DNA from: Paludibacteraceae bacterium
GTDB lineage: Bacteria; Bacteroidota; Bacteroidia; Bacteroidales; Paludibacteraceae
Length of the DNA: 64,000 bases
Direction of reading: 5' to 3'
NCBI GenBank assembly: GCA_016283095.1
Contig: JAEEMG010000073.1
Coordinates: forward strand, 1-64,000
Shown in pieces: positions 7,855 to 16,238 of this stretch. The number at the start of each line of letters is the position of its first letter. Position 1 is the first letter of the stretch. A program made the position numbers and the translations under genes. The notes beneath the pieces are model-generated. The model did no database searches, was not told the DNA's origin, and saw only the letters and a program-made list of their open reading frames with translations.

Positions 7855-8244
7855 ATGATACCAAAAATTCAAAGATTTTATAGGTATTTTGTGTACAGGA
7901 TTTTTCATGTTAATAATCATGAACCAGAAATTAATGTGATGGTCATTTTGGGTATGATTCATGGTTCTTATGTTTTATCATGTTTGTTCATATTGTCGAT
8001 TATTTTTCCTTTTGATTATCCTGATTTGGACAAATCAGAAGTGTACATTTTGGCTCTTTTATTCTTTGCTACCCAATTCCTTATTTTCTTTCGTCCTAGT
8101 AAATGGAAAACGTATTTTAAGGAGTTTGAAAATGAATCAAAAGGAGAAAGGAGAAAAGGTTCTTTTCTTGTCTGGGGATATTTAATATTCAGTTTATCAC
8201 TACAAATATTAATCCCTGTCATTTGGGATGCTTTTTTCAAATAA
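7855..8244 (+). CDS. Putative immunity membrane protein, paralogue 3
   Basis: 129 residues, starting 2 bases after the previous stop (MIPKIQRFYRYFVYRIFH). Helix 1 resembles paralogue 2 (EINVMVILGMIHGSYVL). The first periplasmic loop switches to the SIIFPFDYPDLDKSEV type shared with paralogue 4. The conserved basic loop has ESKGERRKGSF, a single E-to-G change from the other copies. Three predicted membrane helices. Confidence 0.65.
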   Translation: MIPKIQRFYRYFVYRIFHVNNHEPEINVMVILGMIHGSYVLSCLFILSIIFPFDYPDLDKSEVYILALLFFATQFLIFFRPSKWKTYFKEFENESKGERRKGSFLVWGYLIFSLSLQILIPVIWDAFFK

Positions 8245-8246
8245 AT

Positions 8247-8636
8247 ATGATATCAAAAATTCAAAAATTTTATAGGTATTTTGTGTACAGGATTTACCAT
8301 ATAAACAATAATGATCCAGACATGAAAGTAATTTCTTTTATATTCATGGTTCATACTGCACATGCTATGTCTTGTCTGTTTATATTGTCTATAATTTTTT
8401 CTTTTGATTACTCTGGGCTTGACAAGTCAGAAGTATCTCTATTGGCTCTTTTATTCTGTCTTCTTCAACTCTTTATATTCTTCAAACCCAATAAATGGAA
8501 AACGTATTTTAAGGAGTTTGAGAATGAGTCGAAAGAGGAAAGACGGAAAGGTTCTTTTCTTGTGTGGAGTTACATAATCGTAAGTTTGGCATTACCTATG
8601 TTTCTACCAGTTATTTGGTTCACTTATTTCAAATAG
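8247..8636 (+). CDS. Putative immunity membrane protein, paralogue 4
   Basis: 129 residues, starting 2 bases after the previous stop. The N-terminal 36 residues are nearly identical to paralogue 1 (IYHINNNDPDMKVISFIFMV). Loop 1 is of the paralogue 3 type (SIIFSFDYSGLDKSEV). Helix 2 and the start of loop 2 are the most divergent of the set (LLQLFIFFKPNKWKTYF, with K and N replacing R and S). The stop is followed by a 21-base spacer, unlike the 2-base gaps between the earlier copies. Confidence 0.65.
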   Translation: MISKIQKFYRYFVYRIYHINNNDPDMKVISFIFMVHTAHAMSCLFILSIIFSFDYSGLDKSEVSLLALLFCLLQLFIFFKPNKWKTYFKEFENESKEERRKGSFLVWSYIIVSLALPMFLPVIWFTYFK

Positions 8637-8657
8637 GAATCATTATACCCATACATC

Positions 8658-9050
8658 ATGATATCAAAAATTCAAAGATTTTATAGGTATTTTGTGTACA
8701 GGATTTACCATATAAATAATAATGATCCTGAAATGAAAGTGATGATGTTTATATGTATAGTTCACAGTTCTCTTGTTTTGGCTAGTTTAATTATATTGGA
8801 TATAATATTTAACATAGGTTATCCTCATGATTTAGACAAATCAGAGTGGACCCTCTTAGTTCTTTTATTTTTTGCTCTTCAATTCCTTATTTTCTTCCGT
8901 CCAAGTAAATGGAAGACGTATTTTAAGGAGTTTGAGAATGAGTCGAAAGAGGAAAGACGAAAGGGCTCCTTTCTTGTGTGGGGTTATATAATATTTACTT
9001 TGTCTTTGCCTATACTTATTACTGTCATTTGGGATGCTTTTTTCAGATAA
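8658..9050 (+). CDS. Putative immunity membrane protein, paralogue 5
   Basis: 130 residues. The N terminus is MISKIQRFYRYFVYRIYHIN. Loop 1 is NIGYPHDLDKSEW, like paralogue 2. The C-terminal third (YIIFTLSLPILITVIWDAFF) is identical in protein sequence to paralogue 1. It is the last intact copy. Two bases after its stop a sixth copy begins but breaks off after about 15 bases. Confidence 0.65.
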   Translation: MISKIQRFYRYFVYRIYHINNNDPEMKVMMFICIVHSSLVLASLIILDIIFNIGYPHDLDKSEWTLLVLLFFALQFLIFFRPSKWKTYFKEFENESKEERRKGSFLVWGYIIFTLSLPILITVIWDAFFR

Positions 9051-9052
9051 AC

Positions 9053-9067
9053 ATGATATCAAGAATT
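9053..9067 (+). pseudogene. 5' remnant of a sixth immunity paralogue
   Basis: The bases ATGATATCAAGAATT, 2 bases after the stop of paralogue 5, are identical to the start of paralogue 2 (MISRI). The sequence then switches to unrelated DNA that leads into the 3' end of LRR-B. This marks a deletion or recombination breakpoint at the right end of the array. Confidence 0.7.
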
Positions 9068-9096
9068 TTTGATGTGGGATATCGCGATGGCTATTA

Positions 9097-9882
9097 TCAT
9101 TTCTTCCACTTCACAGATTTGCATCTCTCAAATGTTCTTTCTCCAACTTTTACGTTGTTTTTAGTATTATCAATCACTATATTTAAATTATAACAATTCT
9201 TAAACGTTTCATCCCCTATTTCTGTCACTGACGACGGGATTTCCACGCTTGTTAATCCAACACATCCATAAAACGCTCTACAATCTATTTCTGTGACAGA
9301 TAATGGCATTTCCATACTTGTTAATCCAATACATCCTTCAAAAACTCTATAACTTATTTTTTTCACTGATGACGGGATTTCAACACTTGTTAATCCGCTA
9401 CAGCCATAAAATGCTTCATGCCATATTTTTTTCACTGACGACGGGATTTCCACGCTTGTTAATCCGCTACAACCGAAAAATGCTCCTCTACCGATTTCTG
9501 TCACTGACGATGGTATTTCCACACTTGTTAATCCGCTACATCTATAAAATGCATAATCTCCTATTTCCGTCACTGATAATGGGATCTTCACGCTTGTCAT
9601 TCCGCTACAGCCAGAAAATGCTCCTCTACCGATTGAAGTAACTGTACAAAGATATCCACAACAAATTGCTTTTTCTGGGATTATGACTGTTTCTTTATTC
9701 TGGCCCTTTTTAAATCCTACCACTTCTACGGTTGTTCCTTTCAAACTGAATTCTAATGGTGATGACGCTTGTTCTCCCTTATCACTGAAATAATATCCGA
9801 CTGCAGATAACCATTTCATACATAAAGGTATAGACATAGCTATCACCGCTACTACAATCGTTATCTTTATTTTTTTACCCAC
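9097..9882 (-). CDS. BspA-like leucine-rich repeat protein (LRR-B)
   Basis: 261-residue paralogue of LRR-A with the same exported N terminus (MGKKIKITIVVAVIAMSIPL) and leader region (GYYFSD, IIPEKAICCGYL). It has about seven repeats of the form AFYGCSGLTSVEIPSSVTEI, roughly two more than LRR-A, and a C-terminal cap CKSVKWKK. Likely a surface-exposed protein; no ligand can be assigned. Homology to LRR-A upstream DNA continues through the start codon and -7 box (TATTTTTG, 9913-9906 minus) and stops there, so the -33 element is missing and expression may differ. It converges on the immunity array. Confidence 0.85.
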   Translation of the reverse strand: MGKKIKITIVVAVIAMSIPLCMKWLSAVGYYFSDKGEQASSPLEFSLKGTTVEVVGFKKGQNKETVIIPEKAICCGYLCTVTSIGRGAFSGCSGMTSVKIPLSVTEIGDYAFYRCSGLTSVEIPSSVTEIGRGAFFGCSGLTSVEIPSSVKKIWHEAFYGCSGLTSVEIPSSVKKISYRVFEGCIGLTSMEMPLSVTEIDCRAFYGCVGLTSVEIPSSVTEIGDETFKNCYNLNIVIDNTKNNVKVGERTFERCKSVKWKK

Positions 9883-9912
9883 GTCGCAAATGATTTATTT
9901 TTTTGCAAAAAT

Positions 9913-10001
9913 AATCCTTCTAGCGATATTATACGTCTAGCGACGTATTTTCCATCTTTGAAAATTAAATTACAGATGGATTTCCCAACAATTATGAATT
10001 A
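9913..10001 (+). repeat. Right copy of the island-flanking direct repeat
   Basis: Same orientation and about 85 per cent similar by eye to 4117-4198, with a small insertion near the centre. It contains the inverted repeat ATACGTC-TAGC-GACGTAT. It lies immediately upstream of LRR-B, whereas the left copy lies downstream of LRR-A. Confidence 0.7.
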
Positions 10002-10219
10002 TGAATTGCGAATTATGAATTATATGGACGACCACAAGGGATCGCCCCTACGGTCTAATTATAATTCTACAGATGGATTTCCCAACAATTATGAATTATG
10101 AATTGCGAATTATGAATTATAAGGGCGACCACAAGAGATCGCCCCTACGGTCTAATTATAATTCTACAGATGTATTTCCCGACAATTATGAATTGTGAAT
10201 TACGAATTATGAATTATAA
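9974..10219 (+). repeat. Tandem 96/97-base repeat, two full and one partial copy
   Basis: Units begin CAGATG(G/T)ATTTCCC at 9974, 10070 and 10167. Each contains AATTATGAATTATGAATT-type runs, and the first two also contain a palindromic block GGGATCGCCCCTACGGTC paired with GACGACC/GGGCGACC. The array fills the space between LRR-B and the efflux TolC gene and ends 1 base before its stop codon. No gene is present at 9883-10220. Confidence 0.8.
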
Positions 10220-10220
10220 A

Positions 10221-11366
10221 TCAATCCTCACAATACACAAACACTTTCAGCAATGATTTGTTGAATTCCTTCACCTGCTCAAGATAAACTTTGTTGTTGT
10301 TGTACCATGAGTCGAACAATGTGGTGTATTCTATTTCTGTGATTCGTCCGCTGTCCAATGTCTTTTTCAGCAGCTGCAATGTCTGATCGAACATGTCTTT
10401 GTCGTACATGCTCGTCAGCTTCACATACTCCTCCACTCTGTTAAGCTCATTGTTGAGAGAGACTTCCAGTTCTGCCGCACGCTGAGAAAGCTCAAGGTTG
10501 GAGACGGTGCTCTCCGCCTGCACCAACTGTTTTTTCCCTCTTGCCGAAAAAATCGGAATGGATGACCCGACAACAAATCCATGGGCTGTCTCTCCGGATT
10601 TCACCATCTTGTAGCCTGCCGACAAACTTGGATGCGACTCCGCTTTTGCCACTTTCATCTGCTGTGCGTTGATTTCAGCCTCAACAGCTATAAGTTCTTC
10701 CATAATAGTGCTCTTTCTGCTGCAGTCTTTCAGATTCTGCGGATACTCACGATCGTTGATCTTAAGTGCTGTGTTGTTGCCTGCCAACGCATTCAGCTGA
10801 AGAGTGTTTTCACTAAGTGAGCGACGTGTTTCGCTATAGTTGGAAAAAGCTGTTATCATACCTATCTGCCCCTCGTTGACTTCAAGGATGTTATATTTTC
10901 CCTCTTCCATTCCTCGCTTGAGTTTCTCGTAATTTACGCGGGACATTTCATAACGTATGGAATCCATCTCCAAAATCTGATTCAAATATATGATCTCCGC
11001 ACATATCTCATAAGCCGATGCGATCACCTCTTTACGTGTTAGCTCATATTCAAGTGAATCACGCTTATAGGCAAGTTTTTCCGCCTTCTTCATTCTGGCG
11101 TATTTTGTAGGGAACGCAAATTCCTGGCTCACCACAAGTTCCATATCATTGGCACTTCCTGGTGATAACAACAGATATTCGACTGACGGATCTTCAAGAT
11201 TACGCTCAGTTCGCATTGAATATTGATTGCTCTCAATTTTTGCTCTGGCAATCTGAATCTGAGGATTATAATTGTCGAGTGCCACAACTATCTCTTTGAA
11301 AGGCATTTCCTTAGCAAAAAGAGATGCTACAACAAAAGAAAAAACGGTTACAAAAAAAGATCTCAT
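10221..11366 (-). CDS. TolC family outer-membrane protein of the metal efflux system
   Basis: 381-residue outer-membrane efflux protein. A signal peptide (MRSFFVTVFSFVVASLFAKE) is followed by two long helical, Glu/Lys-rich halves (for example SRVNYEKLKRGMEEGKYNIL and STVSNLELSQRAAELEVSLN), as in TolC/CzcC proteins. It is slightly shorter than usual. It would form the outer-membrane duct for the RND pump encoded upstream. A repeat cluster separates it from the pump gene by 519 bases, and it has its own exact promoter at 11411-11441, so it can be transcribed on its own. Confidence 0.85.
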   Translation of the reverse strand: MRSFFVTVFSFVVASLFAKEMPFKEIVVALDNYNPQIQIARAKIESNQYSMRTERNLEDPSVEYLLLSPGSANDMELVVSQEFAFPTKYARMKKAEKLAYKRDSLEYELTRKEVIASAYEICAEIIYLNQILEMDSIRYEMSRVNYEKLKRGMEEGKYNILEVNEGQIGMITAFSNYSETRRSLSENTLQLNALAGNNTALKINDREYPQNLKDCSRKSTIMEELIAVEAEINAQQMKVAKAESHPSLSAGYKMVKSGETAHGFVVGSSIPIFSARGKKQLVQAESTVSNLELSQRAAELEVSLNNELNRVEEYVKLTSMYDKDMFDQTLQLLKKTLDSGRITEIEYTTLFDSWYNNNKVYLEQVKEFNKSLLKVFVYCED

Positions 11367-11410
11367 TGTTTTAGTTTTTGATACTTAAATTTGGGTATTT
11401 GTTACGACTG

Positions 11411-11441
11411 CAAAAGTATTGCGGTATTTTAACATACCAAA
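11411..11441 (-). promoter_or_regulatory. Promoter of the TolC-family gene
   Basis: On the minus strand TTTG (11441-11438), 19 bases, then TACTTTTG (11418-11411). This is an exact match to the Bacteroidota consensus, 45 bases upstream of the start codon. Confidence 0.75.
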
Positions 11442-11586
11442 TACCTAAAAATGATGATTAAGGAGCGACATTGGATATTTGCTGAAAATGCATTCACATA
11501 TATAAAAAGTTTTCATTAATAATGGAAACCTTTTTGACCTTTCACTCTGGCTATAATTTAAGAATTGTTCCAATCATGCTATAGAG

Positions 11587-11867
11587 TCGAGGATTGTTAA
11601 GGGCGGAACGCCCTAACCCCTCCTCCATAGTGCGAGCCGTAGGCGAGCACATATAAATACAGAGATTAAAGTTTTAAGAGAAAGTCTACAGATTTTTGAG
11701 GAAACAAAACGGAAATGCAATATCTATTGTATTGCCTTTCAGGCAAAATTTTATGATATTGCTGCACTTTCCCGAGACGTTGTCACGGGTTATTCTCGCT
11801 TTGCTCGGTAGCGTCTTTCAGACGAATCTCTCAGGTACCAGACAGGTTTGAAATTTGCCCCTACGAT
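11587..11867 (+). repeat. REP-like repeat cluster 1
   Basis: Three different hairpin elements lie in the 519-base gap between the pump and TolC genes. Element R (11587-11650) has GAGGATTGTTAAG, a GGGCG-GAA-CGCCC stem, CTAACCC and the GTGCGAGCCGTAGGCGAGCA hairpin. Element S (11732-11824) has TTGCC-TTTCA-GGCAA and CGTCTTTCAGACG hairpins with CCCGAGACGT between. Element T (11841-11867) is a decayed form of the GGGCAGGTTTGAAACCTGCC palindrome followed by CCTACGA. All three recur at 23 kb or 56 kb. No open gene is visible in 11442-11885. Confidence 0.75.
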
Positions 11868-11885
11868 CAAATGCTCGTTCTTTTC

Positions 11886-14800
11886 TTATTTTTTCTTCAT
11901 CCAATGATAAAGAATAGGTATCACCACCAACGACAATATGGTAGATGTGATGAGGCCTCCAAGTATTACCTGTGCCATCGGACATTGTATCTCCGCTCCT
12001 GGTTTGTCGCCAGCAATAATCATCGGTATCAATGCTAATGCTGAACTTAATGCTGTCATCAGGATTGGGTTGAGACGGGCTACACTACCCTCTACAATTA
12101 GTTTTTGCAACGTCTCCCCCTCTTTTTCTCGCTTCTCATATTCCGCGATAAGGAGCATTCCTCCACGTGTGGCTATACCGAAGAGCGAAATGAATCCGAT
12201 CACCGACGGAATGCTCACAACTCCACCTGTGAAGACAATAGACACGACTCCTCCCACCAATGCAAGTGGCAATGCACTCAATATCAATCCACACGTTTTC
12301 CAACTGTCAAACTGTTTTTTCAGAAGAAGCACGATTATTATCAACGAGATCATCAGCGTCGCACTCAATGTACGTGTCGCACGCTGCTGGTTTTCAAACT
12401 GTCCGCTATACTCTACCCAGTAGCCTTCAGGTAGCTCCACATTTTCAGACACCCTGCTCTTGATATCATTCACAATGGATTCAAGGTCACGTCCGTTCTG
12501 CTGGGCCGACACAATGATCCTGCGGCTTTCATTCTCACGGTTGATTGTAGACGGTGCTGATGTATAGCTGATGTTGCAGACGTATGAGAGCGGAATCATT
12601 CCTTTTGCCGACGGAATAAGCATATCTCCAATCTCTCCTGAATGTTTCTTCGACATCAGTTTGATTTCATAGTTTTTGTTTTCCTCTCTCACCATACCAA
12701 CCTCTTTGGCAGATAGCTTGACAGTTATAAACTCAGCCAACTCTTTCTGAGTGATGCCATACTCTGCGAGCATCTCCCTACGTGGTGTGATTTTCAATTG
12801 TGGACGGAAAGTCATCTGTTCTGAGTTGACGTCGGCTATTCCCTCCACTTCCTGCATCTCCTCTTTCACATACCCTGCTATCTGCTCAAGTTTGGGCAAT
12901 TCTGCACCAAAAATTTTCACCGCTATTGCCGACTGGCTTCCGGAAAGCATCGCGTCAATACGGTGAGATATAGGCTGACCTATCTCTACATTCGCACCTC
13001 GGATATGGCTCAATCTGTGTCGCACATCCTCTATCATCTCCTGTTTGCTTCTTTCTCCAAGACGATATGGCACCTCTATTTCCGACACGTTCGTTCCGAG
13101 TGCGTGCTCATCTTTCTCCGCACGGCCTGTTTTTCTGCTTACAGTGATCACCTCAGGAACCTCCATCAGCATCTTTTCCGCCTCCAGTCCTATTTCGTTG
13201 CTCACGTCGAGCGACGTGCCAGGAAGCGTGCTGATATTGATTGTAAGCGAACCTTCGTTGAACGGAGGAAGAAAATTGGATCCGAATGTGAACATCGCAA
13301 TGATCGCTGCGACGAGAGCGACACCCGAAAACGTTAGAATTATTCGTTTGCTGGCAAGTGCCCAATCGAGCAATTTAGCATATCCGTTTTTCAGACGTTG
13401 TGACAACCAACTCTCTTTTTGCTCACCATGTTTGCCATCTGTTTTGCCTTTTAACAAATAGCTACACAGCACAGGTGTCAATGTCAACGCTACAACTGTT
13501 GAGCTGGCAAGTGCCACAATAAACGCGATACCTAACGGAATAAGCATCTTCCCCTCCATTCCTGAAAGGAAAAACAGTGGCAGAAAACTTGCTATTATGA
13601 TCAATGTGGAATTGAGAATCGGTATACGCACCTCACTCGACGCCTCCTCTATCACACTGATTATGGATTTTTTATTAGCATCCGCATTAGGCACATTCAT
13701 ACGTCTCCACACATTCTCCACATCCACTATGGCATCATCCACAAGTGACCCGATAGCAATGGCTATACCTCCAAGACTCATCGTGTTGATTCCAAGATTC
13801 ATAAGTTTCAACACCAGAATGGAAGTCAGCACGGAGATTGGCAATGTGATCAAAGAAATCGCTGTTGTGCGGAGATTGGCAAGAAAAAGAATCAATACAA
13901 TCGCCACAAAAAAGATGCCTTCATAAAGTGAACTCTTCACATTATCTATGGCCCTGTTGATGAAATCCGAACTGCGGAAAATGTTTGTCTGCACCTTCAC
14001 ATCAGCTGGCAGAGAAAGTTTGGAAATCTCCAACGTCTTCTCAATCTCTTCAGTCAGATCAAGAGTTGACGCTCCCGGTTGTTTGGTGATAGTCAACAGC
14101 ACCGCATCACTACCCTTAATTGAGGCCCTTCCTATACGAGGAAAACGTGACGCTATCTGTATTTCAGCAATATCGGCAAGAGTGACGGAATAGTTTCCAC
14201 GCTTTGCAATGAATGCCGTACCAAGCATGGCCGTGTCACGCGTCGCACAAACACATCTCACAGCGTATTCTGTGCCATGACGAGTGGTCAGACCACCATT
14301 CACATTCTGGTTGATACCTTCTATTGCCTCAGTCACTTCAGCAATGGATATTCCGTAGTGCTGCATTTTCAGTTCATCAAGCACAATCTGGTATTCCTTC
14401 ACGTCTCCACCTATCACAGTGACACCAGCCACACCAGAAATAGACATCAAACGCGGACGGAGTTCAAAATCCGCTGCCGTACGTAAATCCATCAACGATG
14501 TGGAATCAGCCTGAAGACCGACAATAAAGATCTCTCCCATGATCGACGACTGGGGAGCCATCACAGGCTGTCCGACCTCAGCAGGAAGATTCGACGTCAA
14601 CTCAGGAAGTTTTTCCGAAATTGTCTGACGTGCCACAAGGACATCTGTATCCCAATCGAACTCAGCCCACACAATGGAAAGACCATCAGTGGATGTGCTT
14701 CTTATACGTCTGATTCCACTTGCTCCCGAAAGAGACGACTCTATAGGATAAGACACCAAAGCCTCAACATCCTCAGTGTTCATAGCTCCGCATTCCGTCA

Positions 14801-14948
14801 TCACAACGACAGTAGGAGCATTCAAATCAGGAAAAATATCTATCTCTGCTTCATGGGCGGAATATAGTCCGTAGACAGTCAGAGCCACCGCACAGATTAT
14901 GACAAATATTCTGTGAGTCAGTGATGAATGTATGATTTTTTCTAACAT
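11886..14948 (-). CDS. Heavy-metal efflux RND permease, CzcA/CusA family
   Basis: 1020-residue inner-membrane proton antiporter of the heavy-metal RND family. TM1 follows MLEKIIHSSLTHRIFVIICA. The porter domain has typical EIDIFPDLNAPTVVVMTE. The family TM4 motif appears as IGSLVDDAIVDVENVWRRM, with the acidic pair needed for proton relay. Two repeated halves each carry a six-helix bundle (NLRTTAISLITLPISVLTS and KKQFDSWKTCGLILSALPLA). The length is normal. Metal specificity (Zn/Co/Cd or Cu/Ag) is not decidable from motifs, though the His-rich adaptor fits a divalent cation. The adaptor gene ends 12 bases upstream. Confidence 0.92.
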   Translation of the reverse strand: MLEKIIHSSLTHRIFVIICAVALTVYGLYSAHEAEIDIFPDLNAPTVVVMTECGAMNTEDVEALVSYPIESSLSGASGIRRIRSTSTDGLSIVWAEFDWDTDVLVARQTISEKLPELTSNLPAEVGQPVMAPQSSIMGEIFIVGLQADSTSLMDLRTAADFELRPRLMSISGVAGVTVIGGDVKEYQIVLDELKMQHYGISIAEVTEAIEGINQNVNGGLTTRHGTEYAVRCVCATRDTAMLGTAFIAKRGNYSVTLADIAEIQIASRFPRIGRASIKGSDAVLLTITKQPGASTLDLTEEIEKTLEISKLSLPADVKVQTNIFRSSDFINRAIDNVKSSLYEGIFFVAIVLILFLANLRTTAISLITLPISVLTSILVLKLMNLGINTMSLGGIAIAIGSLVDDAIVDVENVWRRMNVPNADANKKSIISVIEEASSEVRIPILNSTLIIIASFLPLFFLSGMEGKMLIPLGIAFIVALASSTVVALTLTPVLCSYLLKGKTDGKHGEQKESWLSQRLKNGYAKLLDWALASKRIILTFSGVALVAAIIAMFTFGSNFLPPFNEGSLTINISTLPGTSLDVSNEIGLEAEKMLMEVPEVITVSRKTGRAEKDEHALGTNVSEIEVPYRLGERSKQEMIEDVRHRLSHIRGANVEIGQPISHRIDAMLSGSQSAIAVKIFGAELPKLEQIAGYVKEEMQEVEGIADVNSEQMTFRPQLKITPRREMLAEYGITQKELAEFITVKLSAKEVGMVREENKNYEIKLMSKKHSGEIGDMLIPSAKGMIPLSYVCNISYTSAPSTINRENESRRIIVSAQQNGRDLESIVNDIKSRVSENVELPEGYWVEYSGQFENQQRATRTLSATLMISLIIIVLLLKKQFDSWKTCGLILSALPLALVGGVVSIVFTGGVVSIPSVIGFISLFGIATRGGMLLIAEYEKREKEGETLQKLIVEGSVARLNPILMTALSSALALIPMIIAGDKPGAEIQCPMAQVILGGLITSTILSLVVIPILYHWMKKK

Positions 14949-14960
14949 ATCAGTCTGTTT

Positions 14961-16238
14961 TTAGTGGTTGTGAGTATGTGCTGGAATAGCGTTGGAAGAG
15001 GCTGCAAGATGTAGACGTGCGACGTCGGATACAGCTACAATATCACCCTTATGCAGACCATCTATTATCTCCGTACGTTCTCCATCCGTCTCACCAAGAG
15101 TGACAAACTGTTTTTTGAAAGCGTCTTCATGCTTTTTCACAAACACCTGGGCAACTCCTTGATCTTCCGCAATAGCACAGTTTGGAACAGTGATCACATT
15201 CTTTTTCTCTTTCGTCACCACATAACACTCCACACTTGTGCCCGACATGACATTGCTGATATTCTTGAACTCGAAAAGCAAAGGAATATAATAACCGCCA
15301 TCCGATGTTGTGATTGCCTGACTCACCTGTCTGCCTTCCATCTTATCAAGAGCAAACACTTCCGGAGCGTATGCTGTGCGGAATTTTACTGTCTTGATGC
15401 TCGACGCACTCTTCTGATAACGTTGAGGCAGTTTCACCTGAAGCATCAGTTTATCATTTTGAGAGACGACTGCAAGTTGTTCACCAGCGTTGACAAACTC
15501 ACCGTCTGAAACATTTATGCTTTTTACAAAACCAGATATCTGGCTTTTCGACATAGCCTTTCCGTAGGATATCTTTGATGCAAGATTGGCATGCTTGACC
15601 TTCGCCTGCTCATAACGTTCCCTACATTCATTGAGTTCCTTCTTCGACACGATCATCTCCTCGCTCAACTTGAGATCTCGTTCATATTCCTTGCGAGCCG
15701 CTTCAAGTTCAATAGTGGCTTTCTCCACCAGATCACTCTCCTCTCCCACATTCGTACTGATATTGAAAAGCACCTGACCTCCCTGCACTTTTCCTCCAAT
15801 CGTCACACCTGATGCGATAGAGACAATTCCTGAAAATGGAGCCACCACAGATGCCTCACCTTTGGTAGTTGGAAGAATTTCTCCCGTCGCCACAATGACA
15901 TGAGAAAACTCAGAAAACGCTGCTGTCTCTGTAGATATTTTCTTTATTTCAGCGGCCGACAAATGCACTTCACCCTCATGTTTCTTGTGACCTTCCTCAT
16001 CTTTACTATGAAAGTCCTCATTATGCGAATGTCCATTTGCAATATTCCTTTCATTATCTTCGCACTTATTTTCATAATGTTCATCATGGTCATGTTTGTC
16101 TTCCTCATCATGATGATGTTCATACTCCGAATGTTCGTGACCATCGTCATGTGAATGACCCGCATGACTGTGATTATTACATCCAACCAATACAGCTGAC
16201 AACAATAGAGAGATTGTTAGATAAACAGATTTACGCAT
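14961..16238 (-). CDS. Efflux RND periplasmic adaptor lipoprotein with His-rich domain
   Basis: 425-residue membrane-fusion protein linking the RND pump to the TolC duct. A lipoprotein signal (MRKSVYLTISLLLSAVLVGC) is followed by a strongly His/Asp/Glu-rich stretch of about 70 residues (for example HSHAGHSHDDGHEHSEYEHH), a likely metal-binding buffer. The barrel-sandwich/lipoyl and coiled-coil parts follow (SVVAPFSGIVSIASGVTIGG, ATIELEAARKEYERDLKLSE), then a beta-barrel with LMLQVKLPQRY. The ATG at 16238 is chosen because it opens a proper lipoprotein signal; an in-frame start 20 codons upstream would bury it. First gene of the efflux operon. Confidence 0.9.
   Translation of the reverse strand: MRKSVYLTISLLLSAVLVGCNNHSHAGHSHDDGHEHSEYEHHHDEEDKHDHDEHYENKCEDNERNIANGHSHNEDFHSKDEEGHKKHEGEVHLSAAEIKKISTETAAFSEFSHVIVATGEILPTTKGEASVVAPFSGIVSIASGVTIGGKVQGGQVLFNISTNVGEESDLVEKATIELEAARKEYERDLKLSEEMIVSKKELNECRERYEQAKVKHANLASKISYGKAMSKSQISGFVKSINVSDGEFVNAGEQLAVVSQNDKLMLQVKLPQRYQKSASSIKTVKFRTAYAPEVFALDKMEGRQVSQAITTSDGGYYIPLLFEFKNISNVMSGTSVECYVVTKEKKNVITVPNCAIAEDQGVAQVFVKKHEDAFKKQFVTLGETDGERTEIIDGLHKGDIVAVSDVARLHLAASSNAIPAHTHNH

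Noticed and set aside
7681-9062. Leftward frames opposite the immunity array
   Set aside because: They follow the repeat structure of the plus-strand genes and have no start context or family.
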